Translations under genes and position numbers: made by a program
Notes under the pieces: generated by a model
What the model was told of the DNA's origin: nothing
The model's database searches: none
What the model saw: the letters and a program-made list of their open reading frames with translations, nothing else
From: Coriobacteriia bacterium
GTDB lineage: Bacteria > Actinomycetota > Coriobacteriia > Coriobacteriales > UMGS124
Reading direction: 5' to 3'
NCBI GenBank assembly: GCA_018368455.1
Contig: JAGZEG010000025.1
Coordinates: 1-23,926 of the forward strand
Length of the DNA stretch: 23,926 nucleotides
Shown here: positions 1 to 6,919 of the stretch, piece after piece
Layout of the letters: each line of letters opens with the position of its first letter
Position numbering within the stretch: position 1 is the stretch's first letter

Positions 1-1041
1 GGCGCCTCCTACCAGGCCGCTCTGAGCGACTTCGTCGCCCCCGCTGGCGACACGACGCTGCTGGCCCAGTGGACGAAGAACGACACGCCCGACCCGATCG
101 TCAAGGTCAACGTCACGTTCATTGCCACGACGCCCGGCACGACCGACGTTGTCTATGACACGCCCTTCGAGGCTGTCTCTGGCGACCCGGTTGTTGTCCC
201 GACGGACCTGCCCACGTTCGACGGCTACACGCTGACGGGCTTCGTCGACAAGGCTGGCAACGCCTATGATGCCAACCTGACGGGCTATGTTGCTCCCAAG
301 GCTGACGATGTCCTGTACGCTCAGTACACGGCCAACGAGACGCCTGCTGCTAAGTACGACGTGACGATCATTGCCACGACGCCTGGCACGGACGAGGTCG
401 CCTTCGACGAGACGAACTCCTACGAGGCCGGCGCTACGCTGACCGTCCCGGAGAACCTGCCGACGTTCGATGGCTATACGCTGACTGGCTTCATGGATCA
501 GGACGGCAAGACCTACAAGGCTGACCTGTCCGACTTCACTGTCGCTGGCAAGACGACCCTGATGGCTCAGTACGAGAAGGACGAGACGCCTGTCGCTGAG
601 ACGTACAAGGTGACGTTCGACACCGATGGTGGCTCTGAGGTTGCTGAGCAGACGGTCAACATGGGCGAGGCTCCCGTCGAGCCCGCTACGCCCACGAAGG
701 ACGGCTTCAAGTTCGGTGGCTGGACGCTGGATGGCGAGCCCTATGGCTTCAAGACGGCCCTGGACAAGGACGTCACGCTGAAGGCTGTCTGGAACAAGAT
801 CGACGACGAGCAGAAGCCTTCTGAGTCTGAGGACAAGGACGACTCCTCCACGTCCGACAGCAAGGACGACACGGACAAGAAGGATGAGTCCAAGAAGGAC
901 GAGTCCCAGAAGAAGGATCAGCTGCCCAAGACGGGCGACGACACGAACGTCGCTGGCCTCGCGGCTGCCGGCGCGGCCGGTGTGGCTGCCCTCGGCGCTG
1001 GTGCGGTCCTGCTGAACCGTCGTAAGCGCGAGCAGAACTAG
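1..1041 (+). CDS. LPXTG-anchored repeat surface protein, 3' end (5' truncated)
   Basis: The reading frame is open from base 1, so the N-terminus and signal peptide lie outside the window. The visible 346 residues begin with the tail of one repeat. Two 83-residue repeats follow (from 112 and 361), each with an I-A-T-T-P-G-T start and an L-P-T-F-D-G-Y-T-L-T-G-F core. A shorter repeat from 610 resembles Listeria-Bacteroides (InlB B / Flg_new) repeats, with V-T-F-D-T-D-G-G and G-G-W-T. Next come a Lys/Asp/Ser-rich spacer (about 804-920), LPKTG at 922-936, an Ala/Gly-rich membrane segment and an R-R-K-R tail. This is the standard class A sortase signal, so the protein is covalently linked to peptidoglycan. 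Ligand and function are unknown; adhesion is inference. A GC-rich hairpin follows the stop. Confidence 0.9.
   Translation, partial: GASYQAALSDFVAPAGDTTLLAQWTKNDTPDPIVKVNVTFIATTPGTTDVVYDTPFEAVSGDPVVVPTDLPTFDGYTLTGFVDKAGNAYDANLTGYVAPKADDVLYAQYTANETPAAKYDVTIIATTPGTDEVAFDETNSYEAGATLTVPENLPTFDGYTLTGFMDQDGKTYKADLSDFTVAGKTTLMAQYEKDETPVAETYKVTFDTDGGSEVAEQTVNMGEAPVEPATPTKDGFKFGGWTLDGEPYGFKTALDKDVTLKAVWNKIDDEQKPSESEDKDDSSTSDSKDDTDKKDESKKDESQKKDQLPKTGDDTNVAGLAAAGAAGVAALGAGAVLLNRRKREQN
112..798 (+). repeat. Tandem 83-aa protein repeats
   Basis: Repeat starts fall at 112, 361 and 610, exactly 249 bases (83 codons) apart. The first two units are clearly homologous. The third is shorter (about 63 residues) and closer to the InlB B-repeat type. 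The sequence before 112 is the tail of an earlier unit, so the array continues upstream of the window. Confidence 0.85.
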
Positions 1042-1053
1042 TACGTGAACTTC

Positions 1054-1086
1054 CCGGCGGGGTTCATCTCAGGATGACCCCGCCGG
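1054..1086 (+). terminator. Hairpin after surface protein gene
   Basis: The left arm CCGGCGGGGTTCATC and right arm GATGACCCCGCCGG pair perfectly apart from one bulged T, with loop TCAG. It begins 12 bases after the stop codon. No U tract follows, so it may be a Rho-independent terminator of low efficiency or an mRNA 3'-end stabiliser. Confidence 0.6.
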
Positions 1087-1125
1087 ATAGCGTCCATTCC
1101 TCGGATGCACAATCCTAGCGGTGAG

Positions 1126-1151
1126 GCCGCAGTTCCTTCGGGAGCTGCGGC
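1126..1151. terminator. UUCG-capped hairpin
   Basis: GCCGCAGTTCC and GGAGCTGCGGC form an 11-bp stem with one G-U pair, closed by a TTCG tetraloop and followed by TTCTCT on the plus strand. It is probably a second termination hairpin for the surface protein transcript. Confidence 0.55.
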
Positions 1152-1187
1152 TTCTCTACGTTTGAGCTCCGTTTGTATGCGTTGTCT

Positions 1188-1228
1188 CCAAGTGAGTCCA
1201 ACTGCACAATCGAATGATTTGTGCACCG
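1188..1228 (-). repeat. Degenerate copy of the dispersed GTGCACAAAACGA repeat
   Basis: The order CCAAG, CTGCAC, a 10-base gap, TTTGTGCACCG matches the copy at 22530-22566, which has CCAAG, CTGCAC, an 11-base gap and the same TTTGTGCACCG. It also contains a 7-bp inverted repeat, TGCACAA/TTGTGCA (1203-1225). The interior is diverged, so this is a tentative member of the family. Like the other copies, it sits between convergent genes. Confidence 0.4.
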
Positions 1229-1411
1229 CGGTCGAACGGCAGTGGATTCATGGCCAACAAGGCCGGCTATGTATGGCTTGCGACGGCTATATTTCTTTCT
1301 GGAGAGGCTTCCAAGGCTGTCGATTACTAAATGTGCAGGTAAACAGCCTAGCTTAGACCTATTCCACACAGGTGTGCCACGTGTGCCCATGCATCATCGC
1401 GAAGTTTGGCC

Positions 1412-1453
1412 AAGAAAAGCCCGCACCGCGGCATTGGATTCCGCGACGCGGGC
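1412..1453 (-). terminator. Rho-independent terminator of the thyX-like gene
   Basis: Read on the minus strand, GCCCGC and CGCGG pair with CCGCG and GCGGGC around a symmetric 2x2 internal loop and a 9-base loop. The stem is followed immediately by TTTTCTT. It lies about 140 bases beyond the stop codon. Confidence 0.7.
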
Positions 1454-1594
1454 ATCAAATACAAACTTGCTTCTTATCGGCGCGTTAAACGCGGGATGGT
1501 AGCCAGATGAGAGCGGTAGCCGAACGATGTCCAGGCATCCCGCCACCCCCAGCCAGTCGCTCGCAAGAACTACGCCGCCAGTCAGCGCGCAAGC

Positions 1595-2728
1595 CTACTC
1601 GAGCACTCGCCTCAGCTGCACCCACGCGTCGCTCAGGTTGCCTGACAGGTTGTCCTTCCCCGCGACACGCTCCGCAAGCCAAGCCACATTGGCATCGCCA
1701 TCCGCGCGCACGGCAGCCGCATCAAACGCCGCGTGCTCGAACGGCGAGAGGTGCCCGTCGGCAAGCAGCCGGTCTCCCAGATCAGACCCATGCCGCACGC
1801 TCTGCTTCGACCGGTCCTTGTACGACACGCGTGCGCACTCCGCCGCCGAATCCATCATGGCACCCATGACCTCTTCCTCGCCCGCATCGGCAGCCGGCAT
1901 GTCATCAACGAACGACGCGTGCGCCCAGCGAGCGACAGGCCTGCTCGCCCTCAGCGCCTCGCGAACGAGAACCGCAAGCGCGTGGATCTCGGGCTGGGCC
2001 CCCTCGGAGATTCGCAGTCGAAGGAAGTTCTCCCAGTAGCACGACGTGATGATTGCCTCGTGCCACATGAACGGCTCGATGAGTCGGTTCGCGTTTTGCT
2101 TGTGCACGGAGATGGCGCGCGGATCTGGGTTCTCGGCCTGGTAGGACTCCTCGTAGTAGCGATCGAGCAGCTCGCGATAGTCCTGCGCGCACGCACCCTC
2201 AGGTAGCAGATCACCCATAAGCAGCCGCAGCTCGCTCATCACGGCACTGTCGCGAGCCGCAAGCCACTGCTCGACAGCGCGTCGGCGCACACCGGGCGTT
2301 GCAAAGCCGCCACCCATTCCCTTGGCGTTCATCGTGAACAGCGGGATGTATGGGTCCTCCATGACGGCGCCGATCGTCGCTTTGACGGCGCGGGCACGTG
2401 AACTCGCAGAGTTACGCGAGAAAACGCGGTGGGTGTTGACCTCGGCAAGCACGCAACGTGGGAAGCGGCACACGAGCGTTACGAGGCGCATGGGGTCGAG
2501 CCCTACGCCGTCATAAGTCCCGTGGTCGTATGCGTCGGCGCAGGAGACGGGCAGCGAGTCTGCCACGACAAGCACCTCATAACCGGCAAGCATAGGATCG
2601 GAGAACGTGGCGCGCACGGTTGGCGTAGAGGAGAACGGTACGTTAACGGTCTCAATGACGTACGAGTCCCAGTCCGGCGCGGCTCCGGTTGCGCTGATGG
2701 CGCGTAGCGCAGACTCCTGCATGGGCAT
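1595..2728 (-). CDS. thyX: ThyX-family FAD-dependent thymidylate synthase, permuted motif order
   Basis: The 377-residue product is much longer than classical ThyX (about 220-250). ThyX makes dTMP from dUMP using methylene-tetrahydrofolate and FAD/NADPH. Visible motifs are T99-H100-R101-x7-S109 (the RHRx7S signature with Thr for the first Arg), F-L-R-L-R (235-239) and A-Q-P-E-I-H (244-249), C-A-R-V-S-Y (298-303), G-H-L-S-P-F-E-H (325-332), and a C-terminal G-N-L-S-D-A-W-V-Q-L-R. In canonical ThyX, ARVSY and SPFEH come before RHRx7S, so the order here looks circularly permuted. As I recall, phage-type ThyX proteins share this long form. The start is the ATG with AAAGGAGG five bases upstream; an ATG two codons later is possible. 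The gene is monocistronic, with a terminator at 1412-1453. The family call is good; activity is inferred. Confidence 0.8.
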   Translation of the reverse strand: MPMQESALRAISATGAAPDWDSYVIETVNVPFSSTPTVRATFSDPMLAGYEVLVVADSLPVSCADAYDHGTYDGVGLDPMRLVTLVCRFPRCVLAEVNTHRVFSRNSASSRARAVKATIGAVMEDPYIPLFTMNAKGMGGGFATPGVRRRAVEQWLAARDSAVMSELRLLMGDLLPEGACAQDYRELLDRYYEESYQAENPDPRAISVHKQNANRLIEPFMWHEAIITSCYWENFLRLRISEGAQPEIHALAVLVREALRASRPVARWAHASFVDDMPAADAGEEEVMGAMMDSAAECARVSYKDRSKQSVRHGSDLGDRLLADGHLSPFEHAAFDAAAVRADGDANVAWLAERVAGKDNLSGNLSDAWVQLRRVLE

Positions 2729-2890
2729 GGTGGCCTCCTTTTGATGAGCGCGACGTACCAGGACGCCACGCGTAACGGCAAGCAAACCGAGAGGGCTAGA
2801 AAAGGCGCCGCACGCTGAATAGAGGAAGTGAATCCCGCAAGCGCCTCATCAGGCTGTTCGATTCTAACAAGCAACACGAAAGGAGCGCGT

Positions 2891-2936
2891 CTTACCTAGC
2901 TTCGGGAGGCGCGACGGCAGAAAGAAGCCAGGTAAG
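2891..2936. repeat. 13-bp inverted repeat (hairpin) between HAD phosphatase and thyX
   Basis: CTTACCTAGCTTC and GAAGCCAGGTAAG pair over 13 bp with one mismatch around a 20-base loop. It starts 24 bases past the end of the phosphatase gene (minus strand), so it could be that operon's 3' hairpin. No T tract directly follows on either strand. Confidence 0.5.
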
Positions 2937-2959
2937 CGTTCCGTGTCCTCGGAAGCCGA

Positions 2960-3664
2960 CTACGCGCGCTTCGCGGGATCCTCTCCAAGCACAATCGTCG
3001 CCAGGTCGGCAGGCGTCGCAACGATGTGCGTGGCGCCGGCTCCCTCAAGCTCCGCTCTATCGCGAAAGCCCCACAGCACGCCGCACGTATCCATCCCGAC
3101 GGCCTGACCCGCCTGAATGTCTACGCCGGAATCGCCAACCATGAGAAAGCCGGGGAGCGAGCGGACATCAACCGAACGAGCATCGACAGCAAGTCGCCCC
3201 AGCAGGGCGCGCATCAGGTCAGGCGCAGGCTTGGGAGGCAGCCCCTCGACACGGCCTTGCACACAGGCGAACCGATCGCCGAAGTACTCGCGCACGAGCT
3301 CCTGCGCGGGCCCATCGTTCTTGTTCGTGAGCACGGCAAGGCGAACACCCGCAGCTAGCAGAGCGTCGAGCATCGCAGGAATGCCGACGTAGGGAGCAGT
3401 CGTATCGCCCTTGTGCACGTTGTAGTACGCGTTGAACTCTTCGTACGCCTGTGCGGCGGCTGCGTCGTTGCCCGCGAGCTCAGTAGGCATGATGCGCCGG
3501 ATAAGCGTCCGCTGCCCGTTGCCGACCTTGCGCTTGTACTGCGGGATGGTGAACGTCGGCCAGCCATGCGCCGTGCACACGGCGTTACCTGCAGCAGCCA
3601 GGTCAGCGATGGAGTCGATAAGCGTCCCATCACAGTCAAACACGACGGTGTGATAGCGCGGCAA
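2960..3664 (-). CDS. HAD-superfamily phosphatase (phosphoglycolate phosphatase-like)
   Basis: The product has 234 residues. The N-terminal F-D-C-D-G-T-L (D10 nucleophile, D12 acid/base) is HAD motif I. A helical cap follows, then V-L-T-N-K (motif II), P-P-K-P-A-P-D (motif III lysine) and M-V-G-D-S-G-V-D (motif IV). This is the Gph/PGP subfamily layout, acting on small phosphorylated metabolites; the substrate cannot be read from sequence. The start is a TTG chosen because GGAAAGGAGG lies five bases upstream; in-frame starts further upstream would run into perR. It lies 38 bases downstream of perR on the same strand with no terminator between, so the two are probably co-transcribed. Confidence 0.88.
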   Translation of the reverse strand: MPRYHTVVFDCDGTLIDSIADLAAAGNAVCTAHGWPTFTIPQYKRKVGNGQRTLIRRIMPTELAGNDAAAAQAYEEFNAYYNVHKGDTTAPYVGIPAMLDALLAAGVRLAVLTNKNDGPAQELVREYFGDRFACVQGRVEGLPPKPAPDLMRALLGRLAVDARSVDVRSLPGFLMVGDSGVDIQAGQAVGMDTCGVLWGFRDRAELEGAGATHIVATPADLATIVLGEDPAKRA

Positions 3665-3702
3665 GGCGACCTCCTTTCCCGAGCGAAACGTACGAAGCAA
3701 CC

Positions 3703-4140
3703 CTACGCCGCGGGGGAGTCCTTTGCGGCAGGCACGCACTCAGAGGCCTGCTCGTGAGACGCGCGGCAGTTCGGGCACAGCCCCTCGAACAACGTGTGAT
3801 GCGAGTCGATGGAAAAGCCAGTCTGCCGCTCCACGTGCTCGTCAAGCTCGGTCTGGTAGTCGATGGGGGCGTCGCACACACAGCCGCAGCCCAGGCAGAC
3901 GACGTGCGCGTGGTCATCGACTCGCCAATCGAAGCGGTCGCCGCCCGGCACCTTGAACGTGCGGATCTCCCCGCTCTCGGAGAGCAGGCGCAGGTTGCGA
4001 TAGACGGTGCCCCGGCTGATGCGCGGGTCATCGGCGCGCAGGTCGACGTAGATCTCGTCGGCCGTAGGGTGATCGTTATGCGTGCGAACGGCGTCGAGCA
4101 CGAGCTGGCGCTGCCGCGTATTCCTCCTTTGGGTGGCCAT
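3703..4140 (-). CDS. perR: PerR-type Fur-family peroxide-sensing repressor
   Basis: The product has 145 residues. It has an N-terminal winged helix (I-S-R-G-T-V-Y-R-N-L) and a C-terminal dimerisation/metal domain. All five residues of the PerR regulatory site are present by alignment to Bacillus subtilis PerR: H24, D71, H77, H79 and D90 (Asp, not the Glu of Fur, at the last position). The structural zinc site is C82/C85 and C122/C125. PerR with Fe(II) loses DNA binding after peroxide oxidises the metal-site histidines. The start is the ATG with GAAGGAG six bases upstream. It is divergent from ahpC, with dyad boxes in the shared region, so it probably represses ahpC and the downstream reductase. 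Two extra cysteines (C87, C89) lie beside the regulatory site. Confidence 0.88.
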   Translation of the reverse strand: MATQRRNTRQRQLVLDAVRTHNDHPTADEIYVDLRADDPRISRGTVYRNLRLLSESGEIRTFKVPGGDRFDWRVDDHAHVVCLGCGCVCDAPIDYQTELDEHVERQTGFSIDSHHTLFEGLCPNCRASHEQASECVPAAKDSPAA

Positions 4141-4274
4141 CGAGTAGCTCCTTCGTTTCGATTCTTTCCGGTCACGATGGTACCCAATTGGCATCGCACA
4201 GACTATCTACCTGGGCCAGAGGCGGGGGAGTTGTGAAAAACTCCGCGTCCGCTTGACGGCACCTCCACAAATCA

Positions 4275-4293
4275 AGTAATAAGATTCATTACT
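4275..4293. promoter_or_regulatory. Fur/PerR-box-like dyad 1
   Basis: AGTAATAAGATTCATTACT has perfect 6-bp outer arms (AGTAAT/ATTACT). It matches the classical 19-bp Fur box at 12 of 19 positions. It overlaps the likely ahpC -10, where a repressor would block initiation. Confidence 0.5.
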
Positions 4294-4363
4294 GATAGTG
4301 AGTAGAGAGCAGCACACGAACTGCTCAATGGGAGCTGTCAGAAACCATATTCGATGTATGTGC

Positions 4364-4378
4364 TTATAGTTAGACTAA
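4364..4378. promoter_or_regulatory. PerR-box-like dyad 2
   Basis: TTATAGTTAGACTAA matches the PerR consensus TTATAATnATTATAA at 10 of 14 defined positions. It lies within a wider imperfect dyad (GTATG, GCTTA ... TAAGC, ATAC). It lies about 80 bases before the ahpC start. Confidence 0.45.
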
Positions 4379-4455
4379 GCATACTTAGCGACACCATCGG
4401 GTATACAGAACATAATGACCGCGTTCGACAGCCAACGAAAAGGAGCGTGACACCC

Positions 4456-5019
4456 ATGTCCCTCATCAACAAAGAGATCAGTGACTTCAGCGTCCAGGCC
4501 TACGAGAACGGCGAGTTCAAGACGGTTACGAAGGGCGACGTCCTCGGCCACTGGGCCCTGTTCTTCTTCTATCCGGCCGACTTCACGTTCGTCTGCCCCA
4601 CGGAGCTCGAGGAACTTGCCGAGAACTACGAGGCCTTCAAGGCCGAAGGCTGCCAGGTGTACTCCGTCTCGTGCGACACGCACTTCGTCCACAAGGCCTG
4701 GCACGACGAGTCCGAGCGCATCAGCAAGGTGACCTACCCAATGCTGGCTGACCCGGCGCACGTCCTGGCCCGCGACTTCGAGGTTCTCATCGAGGGTGAC
4801 GGCCTGGCGGAGCGCGGCGCGTTCATCGTCGACCCCGACGGCAAGATCCAGGTGTACGAGGTCACGGCCGGCGGCATCGGCCGCAACGCCAAGGAGCTGC
4901 TGCGTCTCGTGCAGGCTGCCAAGTTCGTGCGCGAGCACGGCGACCAGGTGTGCCCCGCCAAGTGGACGCCGGGCGCTGAGACGCTCAAGCCGAGCCTTGA
5001 CCTCGTGGGCCAGCTCTAA
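4456..5019 (+). CDS. ahpC: Alkyl hydroperoxide reductase subunit C (typical 2-Cys peroxiredoxin)
   Basis: The product has 187 residues, the usual AhpC length. The peroxidatic cysteine is C47 in D-F-T-F-V-C-P-T-E and the resolving cysteine is C166 in V-C-P-A-K-W. AhpC reduces hydrogen peroxide, organic peroxides and peroxynitrite in the cytoplasm, and its intersubunit disulfide is re-reduced by AhpF-type flavoproteins. The start is the ATG with AAGGAG upstream; a longer frame reaching back to 4354 has no ribosome binding site and would run through the PerR-like box. The probable reductase follows 88 bases downstream, past a hairpin. Confidence 0.96.
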   Translation: MSLINKEISDFSVQAYENGEFKTVTKGDVLGHWALFFFYPADFTFVCPTELEELAENYEAFKAEGCQVYSVSCDTHFVHKAWHDESERISKVTYPMLADPAHVLARDFEVLIEGDGLAERGAFIVDPDGKIQVYEVTAGGIGRNAKELLRLVQAAKFVREHGDQVCPAKWTPGAETLKPSLDLVGQL

Positions 5020-5042
5020 GCCTAGGCGATAGGACGAATGCC

Positions 5043-5087
5043 GGGGCCGCGGCCGCCTTCCTTCGGGAGGTCGGCCGTGGCCCCTTT
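5043..5087 (+). terminator. Terminator or attenuator between ahpC and its reductase
   Basis: GGGGCCGCGGCCG pairs with CGGCCGTGGCCCC (13 bp, one G-U), and the stem is followed by TTT. Because the reductase gene starts 21 bases later with no obvious separate promoter, partial read-through may set a higher level of AhpC than of the reductase. Confidence 0.7.
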
Positions 5088-5107
5088 GCATAGAAGGGGG
5101 TCGGGAC

Positions 5108-6778
5108 ATGACCGACACAAACATGTATGACGCCGTCATTGTCGGCGGCGGCCCCGTCGGTCTGACGGCGGCTCTGTACCTGGCGCGTGCCCGCTATCGC
5201 GTCGTCGTCGTGGAGCGCGAGCACTTCGGCGGGCAGATCACGATCACGTCGGAGGTCGTCAACTACCCCGGCGTGGGGAGTACGAGCGGCACGGCGCTTA
5301 CGGAGACGATGCGGCGCCAAGCGGAGTCGTTCGGCGCAGAGTTCCTTTCGGCCGAGGTCACGGGCCTCGACATGGACGGCGACGTCAAGGTCGTCCACGC
5401 GGCGAACAAGGGGGATCTCTCCTGCTTCGCCGTGCTGCTGGCGACGGGTGCCCGTCCGCGCATGGTGGGCTTTGCGGGCGAGGAGGAGTTCCGGGGCCAC
5501 GGCGTCGCGTACTGTGCCACGTGCGACGGCGAGTTCTTCACGGGCAAGGACGCCTTCGTCGTGGGCGGTGGCTTTGCTGCGGCGGAGGAGAGCGTGTTCC
5601 TGACGAACTATGCACGCCACGTCACCGTGCTTATCCGCAAGGATGACTTCTCGTGCGCGGCGGCCGCGGCCGAGCCTGCGCGCACGAATCCCAAGATCAC
5701 GATCCTGCCGAACACCGAGGTCGACGAAGTGTCTGGCGATACGGTGCTGCGCCGCATGACGTACCACAACAACAAGACGGGCGAGACCTTCACGTACGAG
5801 GCTCCCGAGGGCGACACGTTCGGCGTGTTCGTGTTCGCGGGATATGATCCGGTGAGCGAGCTGGCCGAGGGGCTTGCCGACCTCGATCGCGGCTACGTCG
5901 TGACGGACGCGGCGCAGCAGACGCGCACGCCGGGCCTGTTCGCGGCGGGCGACGTGTGCGTGAAGCGCCTGCGTCAGGTGGCGACCGCCGTGGGCGAGGC
6001 GGCCGAGGCGACGGATGGGATGGCGCACCTGTGCGCGGCCTTGCGGGAGAAGACAGGCATCGTGCCTCAGCAGCCGAAGCCTGCGGGCGGGGCGACGGCT
6101 GAGCGTCCGGTGGGTGGCCACGTGGGCGCTTCCGAGGCACCCTCCGCTGGCAGCGCAACGAGCGAGTTGTTCGACGAGGCCATGCGCGCCCAGCTCGACG
6201 CCGTGTTCTCCCGCATGGGCGCCCCGCTGACGCTTGAGCTGCACCTCGACGAGCGACCTGTCTCCCGCGAGCTCGAGGGCTATATGGAGGAGCTCGCCAA
6301 GCTGACGGACAGGCTGACGGTCGAGCGGGGCTCGGAGGGCGCCGACGTCGCGGGCGATCTGCCCTACGTGAGCCTCGTGCACGACGACGGCGCGCCATGT
6401 GGCATGTGCTTCCACGGCGTGCCGGGCGGCCACGAGTTCACGAGCTTCGTGCTCGGCCTCTACAACGCCGCCGGTCCCGGCCAGCCGCTCGACGACGCCA
6501 CGCGCTCGCGCATCGCCGGCGTGACGGGCCCCGTACGTATCCGTGTCATCGTGAGCCTGTCGTGCACGATGTGCCCAGATCTCGTGCAGGCGGCCAACCG
6601 CATTGCCGCGCTTAACCCGCACGTCAGTGTCGACGTCTACGATGTGGCGCACTTCCCCGAGCTCAAGAGTGCCTACAACGTCATGAGTGTGCCGTGCCTC
6701 ATCATCGAGCGCGACGGCGCCGAGCAGGTGACATTCGGCAAGAAGAGCCTCGACCAGCTGCTCGACCTGCTGGCGTAG
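5108..6778 (+). CDS. Thioredoxin reductase-AhpF N-domain fusion in reversed order (AhpC reductase)
   Basis: The product has 556 residues. Residues 1 to about 310 are a thioredoxin-reductase-like flavoprotein: FAD-binding G-G-G-P-V-G (13-18), redox motif C136-A-T-C139-D-G, second nucleotide motif V-G-G-G-F-A-A-A-E-E, and C-terminal FAD motif T-P-G-L-F-A-A-G-D-V. The usual H-R-R NADPH-phosphate motif is replaced by I-R-K, so the electron donor is uncertain. A low-complexity linker (about 320-355) leads to a double thioredoxin-fold domain like the AhpF N-terminal domain, with C486-T-M-C489. In enterobacterial AhpF that domain is N-terminal. An extra C431-G-M-C434 lies in the first fold. The start is ATG 5108, behind GGGGG. 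Position after ahpC supports a role as AhpC reductant. Confidence 0.88.
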   Translation: MTDTNMYDAVIVGGGPVGLTAALYLARARYRVVVVEREHFGGQITITSEVVNYPGVGSTSGTALTETMRRQAESFGAEFLSAEVTGLDMDGDVKVVHAANKGDLSCFAVLLATGARPRMVGFAGEEEFRGHGVAYCATCDGEFFTGKDAFVVGGGFAAAEESVFLTNYARHVTVLIRKDDFSCAAAAAEPARTNPKITILPNTEVDEVSGDTVLRRMTYHNNKTGETFTYEAPEGDTFGVFVFAGYDPVSELAEGLADLDRGYVVTDAAQQTRTPGLFAAGDVCVKRLRQVATAVGEAAEATDGMAHLCAALREKTGIVPQQPKPAGGATAERPVGGHVGASEAPSAGSATSELFDEAMRAQLDAVFSRMGAPLTLELHLDERPVSRELEGYMEELAKLTDRLTVERGSEGADVAGDLPYVSLVHDDGAPCGMCFHGVPGGHEFTSFVLGLYNAAGPGQPLDDATRSRIAGVTGPVRIRVIVSLSCTMCPDLVQAANRIAALNPHVSVDVYDVAHFPELKSAYNVMSVPCLIIERDGAEQVTFGKKSLDQLLDLLA

Positions 6779-6783
6779 GTGGA

Positions 6784-6820
6784 CGGCAGCCGCCCGATGC
6801 GGGAGGTCGGGCGTCTGCCG
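6784..6820 (+). terminator. Hairpin after the TrxR-AhpF fusion gene
   Basis: CGGCAG-c-CGCCCGA pairs with TCGGGCG-t-CTGCCG (13 bp with a single 1x1 mismatch) around a 9-base loop. It begins six bases past the stop. No U tract follows, so termination efficiency is uncertain. Confidence 0.55.
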
Positions 6821-6919
6821 CAAAACCCGATGGCTTTTCTGCCAGGGCCGCTGCCGCTCGCAACTCGTGCGGGGCCGTTGCGCTACGCTCTGCTCATGAC
6901 GAACACGGAGAACCCACGC

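Larger units (their letters stand above)
1042..1594. other. 553-bp gene-free region
   Basis: It lies between convergent genes (surface protein and thyX-like). It holds the hairpins at 1054-1086 and 1126-1151, a degenerate copy of the dispersed repeat at 1188-1228, and the thyX terminator at 1412-1453. The only short frame of note is a 26-residue hydrophobic ORF at 1250-1330 without a ribosome binding site, which I do not call a gene. Confidence 0.6.
4141..4455. promoter_or_regulatory. Divergent perR/ahpC control region (315 bp, no gene)
   Basis: This region carries the start signals of both perR (minus) and ahpC (plus). A TACCAT hexamer on the minus strand at 4177-4182 is a possible -10 for perR. 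TTGACG (4253-4258) with TAATAA (4277-4282) is a possible ahpC promoter overlapping the first dyad box. A second dyad lies nearer ahpC. No ORF here has a credible ribosome binding site. Confidence 0.6.

Noticed and set aside
1250..1330. A 26-residue hydrophobic ORF in the gene-free region
   Set aside because: It starts with ATG and has a membrane-like core, but there is no ribosome binding site and I recognise no homologue. It could be a small protein, but the sequence alone does not support it.
2850..2880. A possible tRNA T-arm (GTTCGATTC)
   Set aside because: The flanking bases do not pair as a T stem, and no acceptor or anticodon stem can be drawn.
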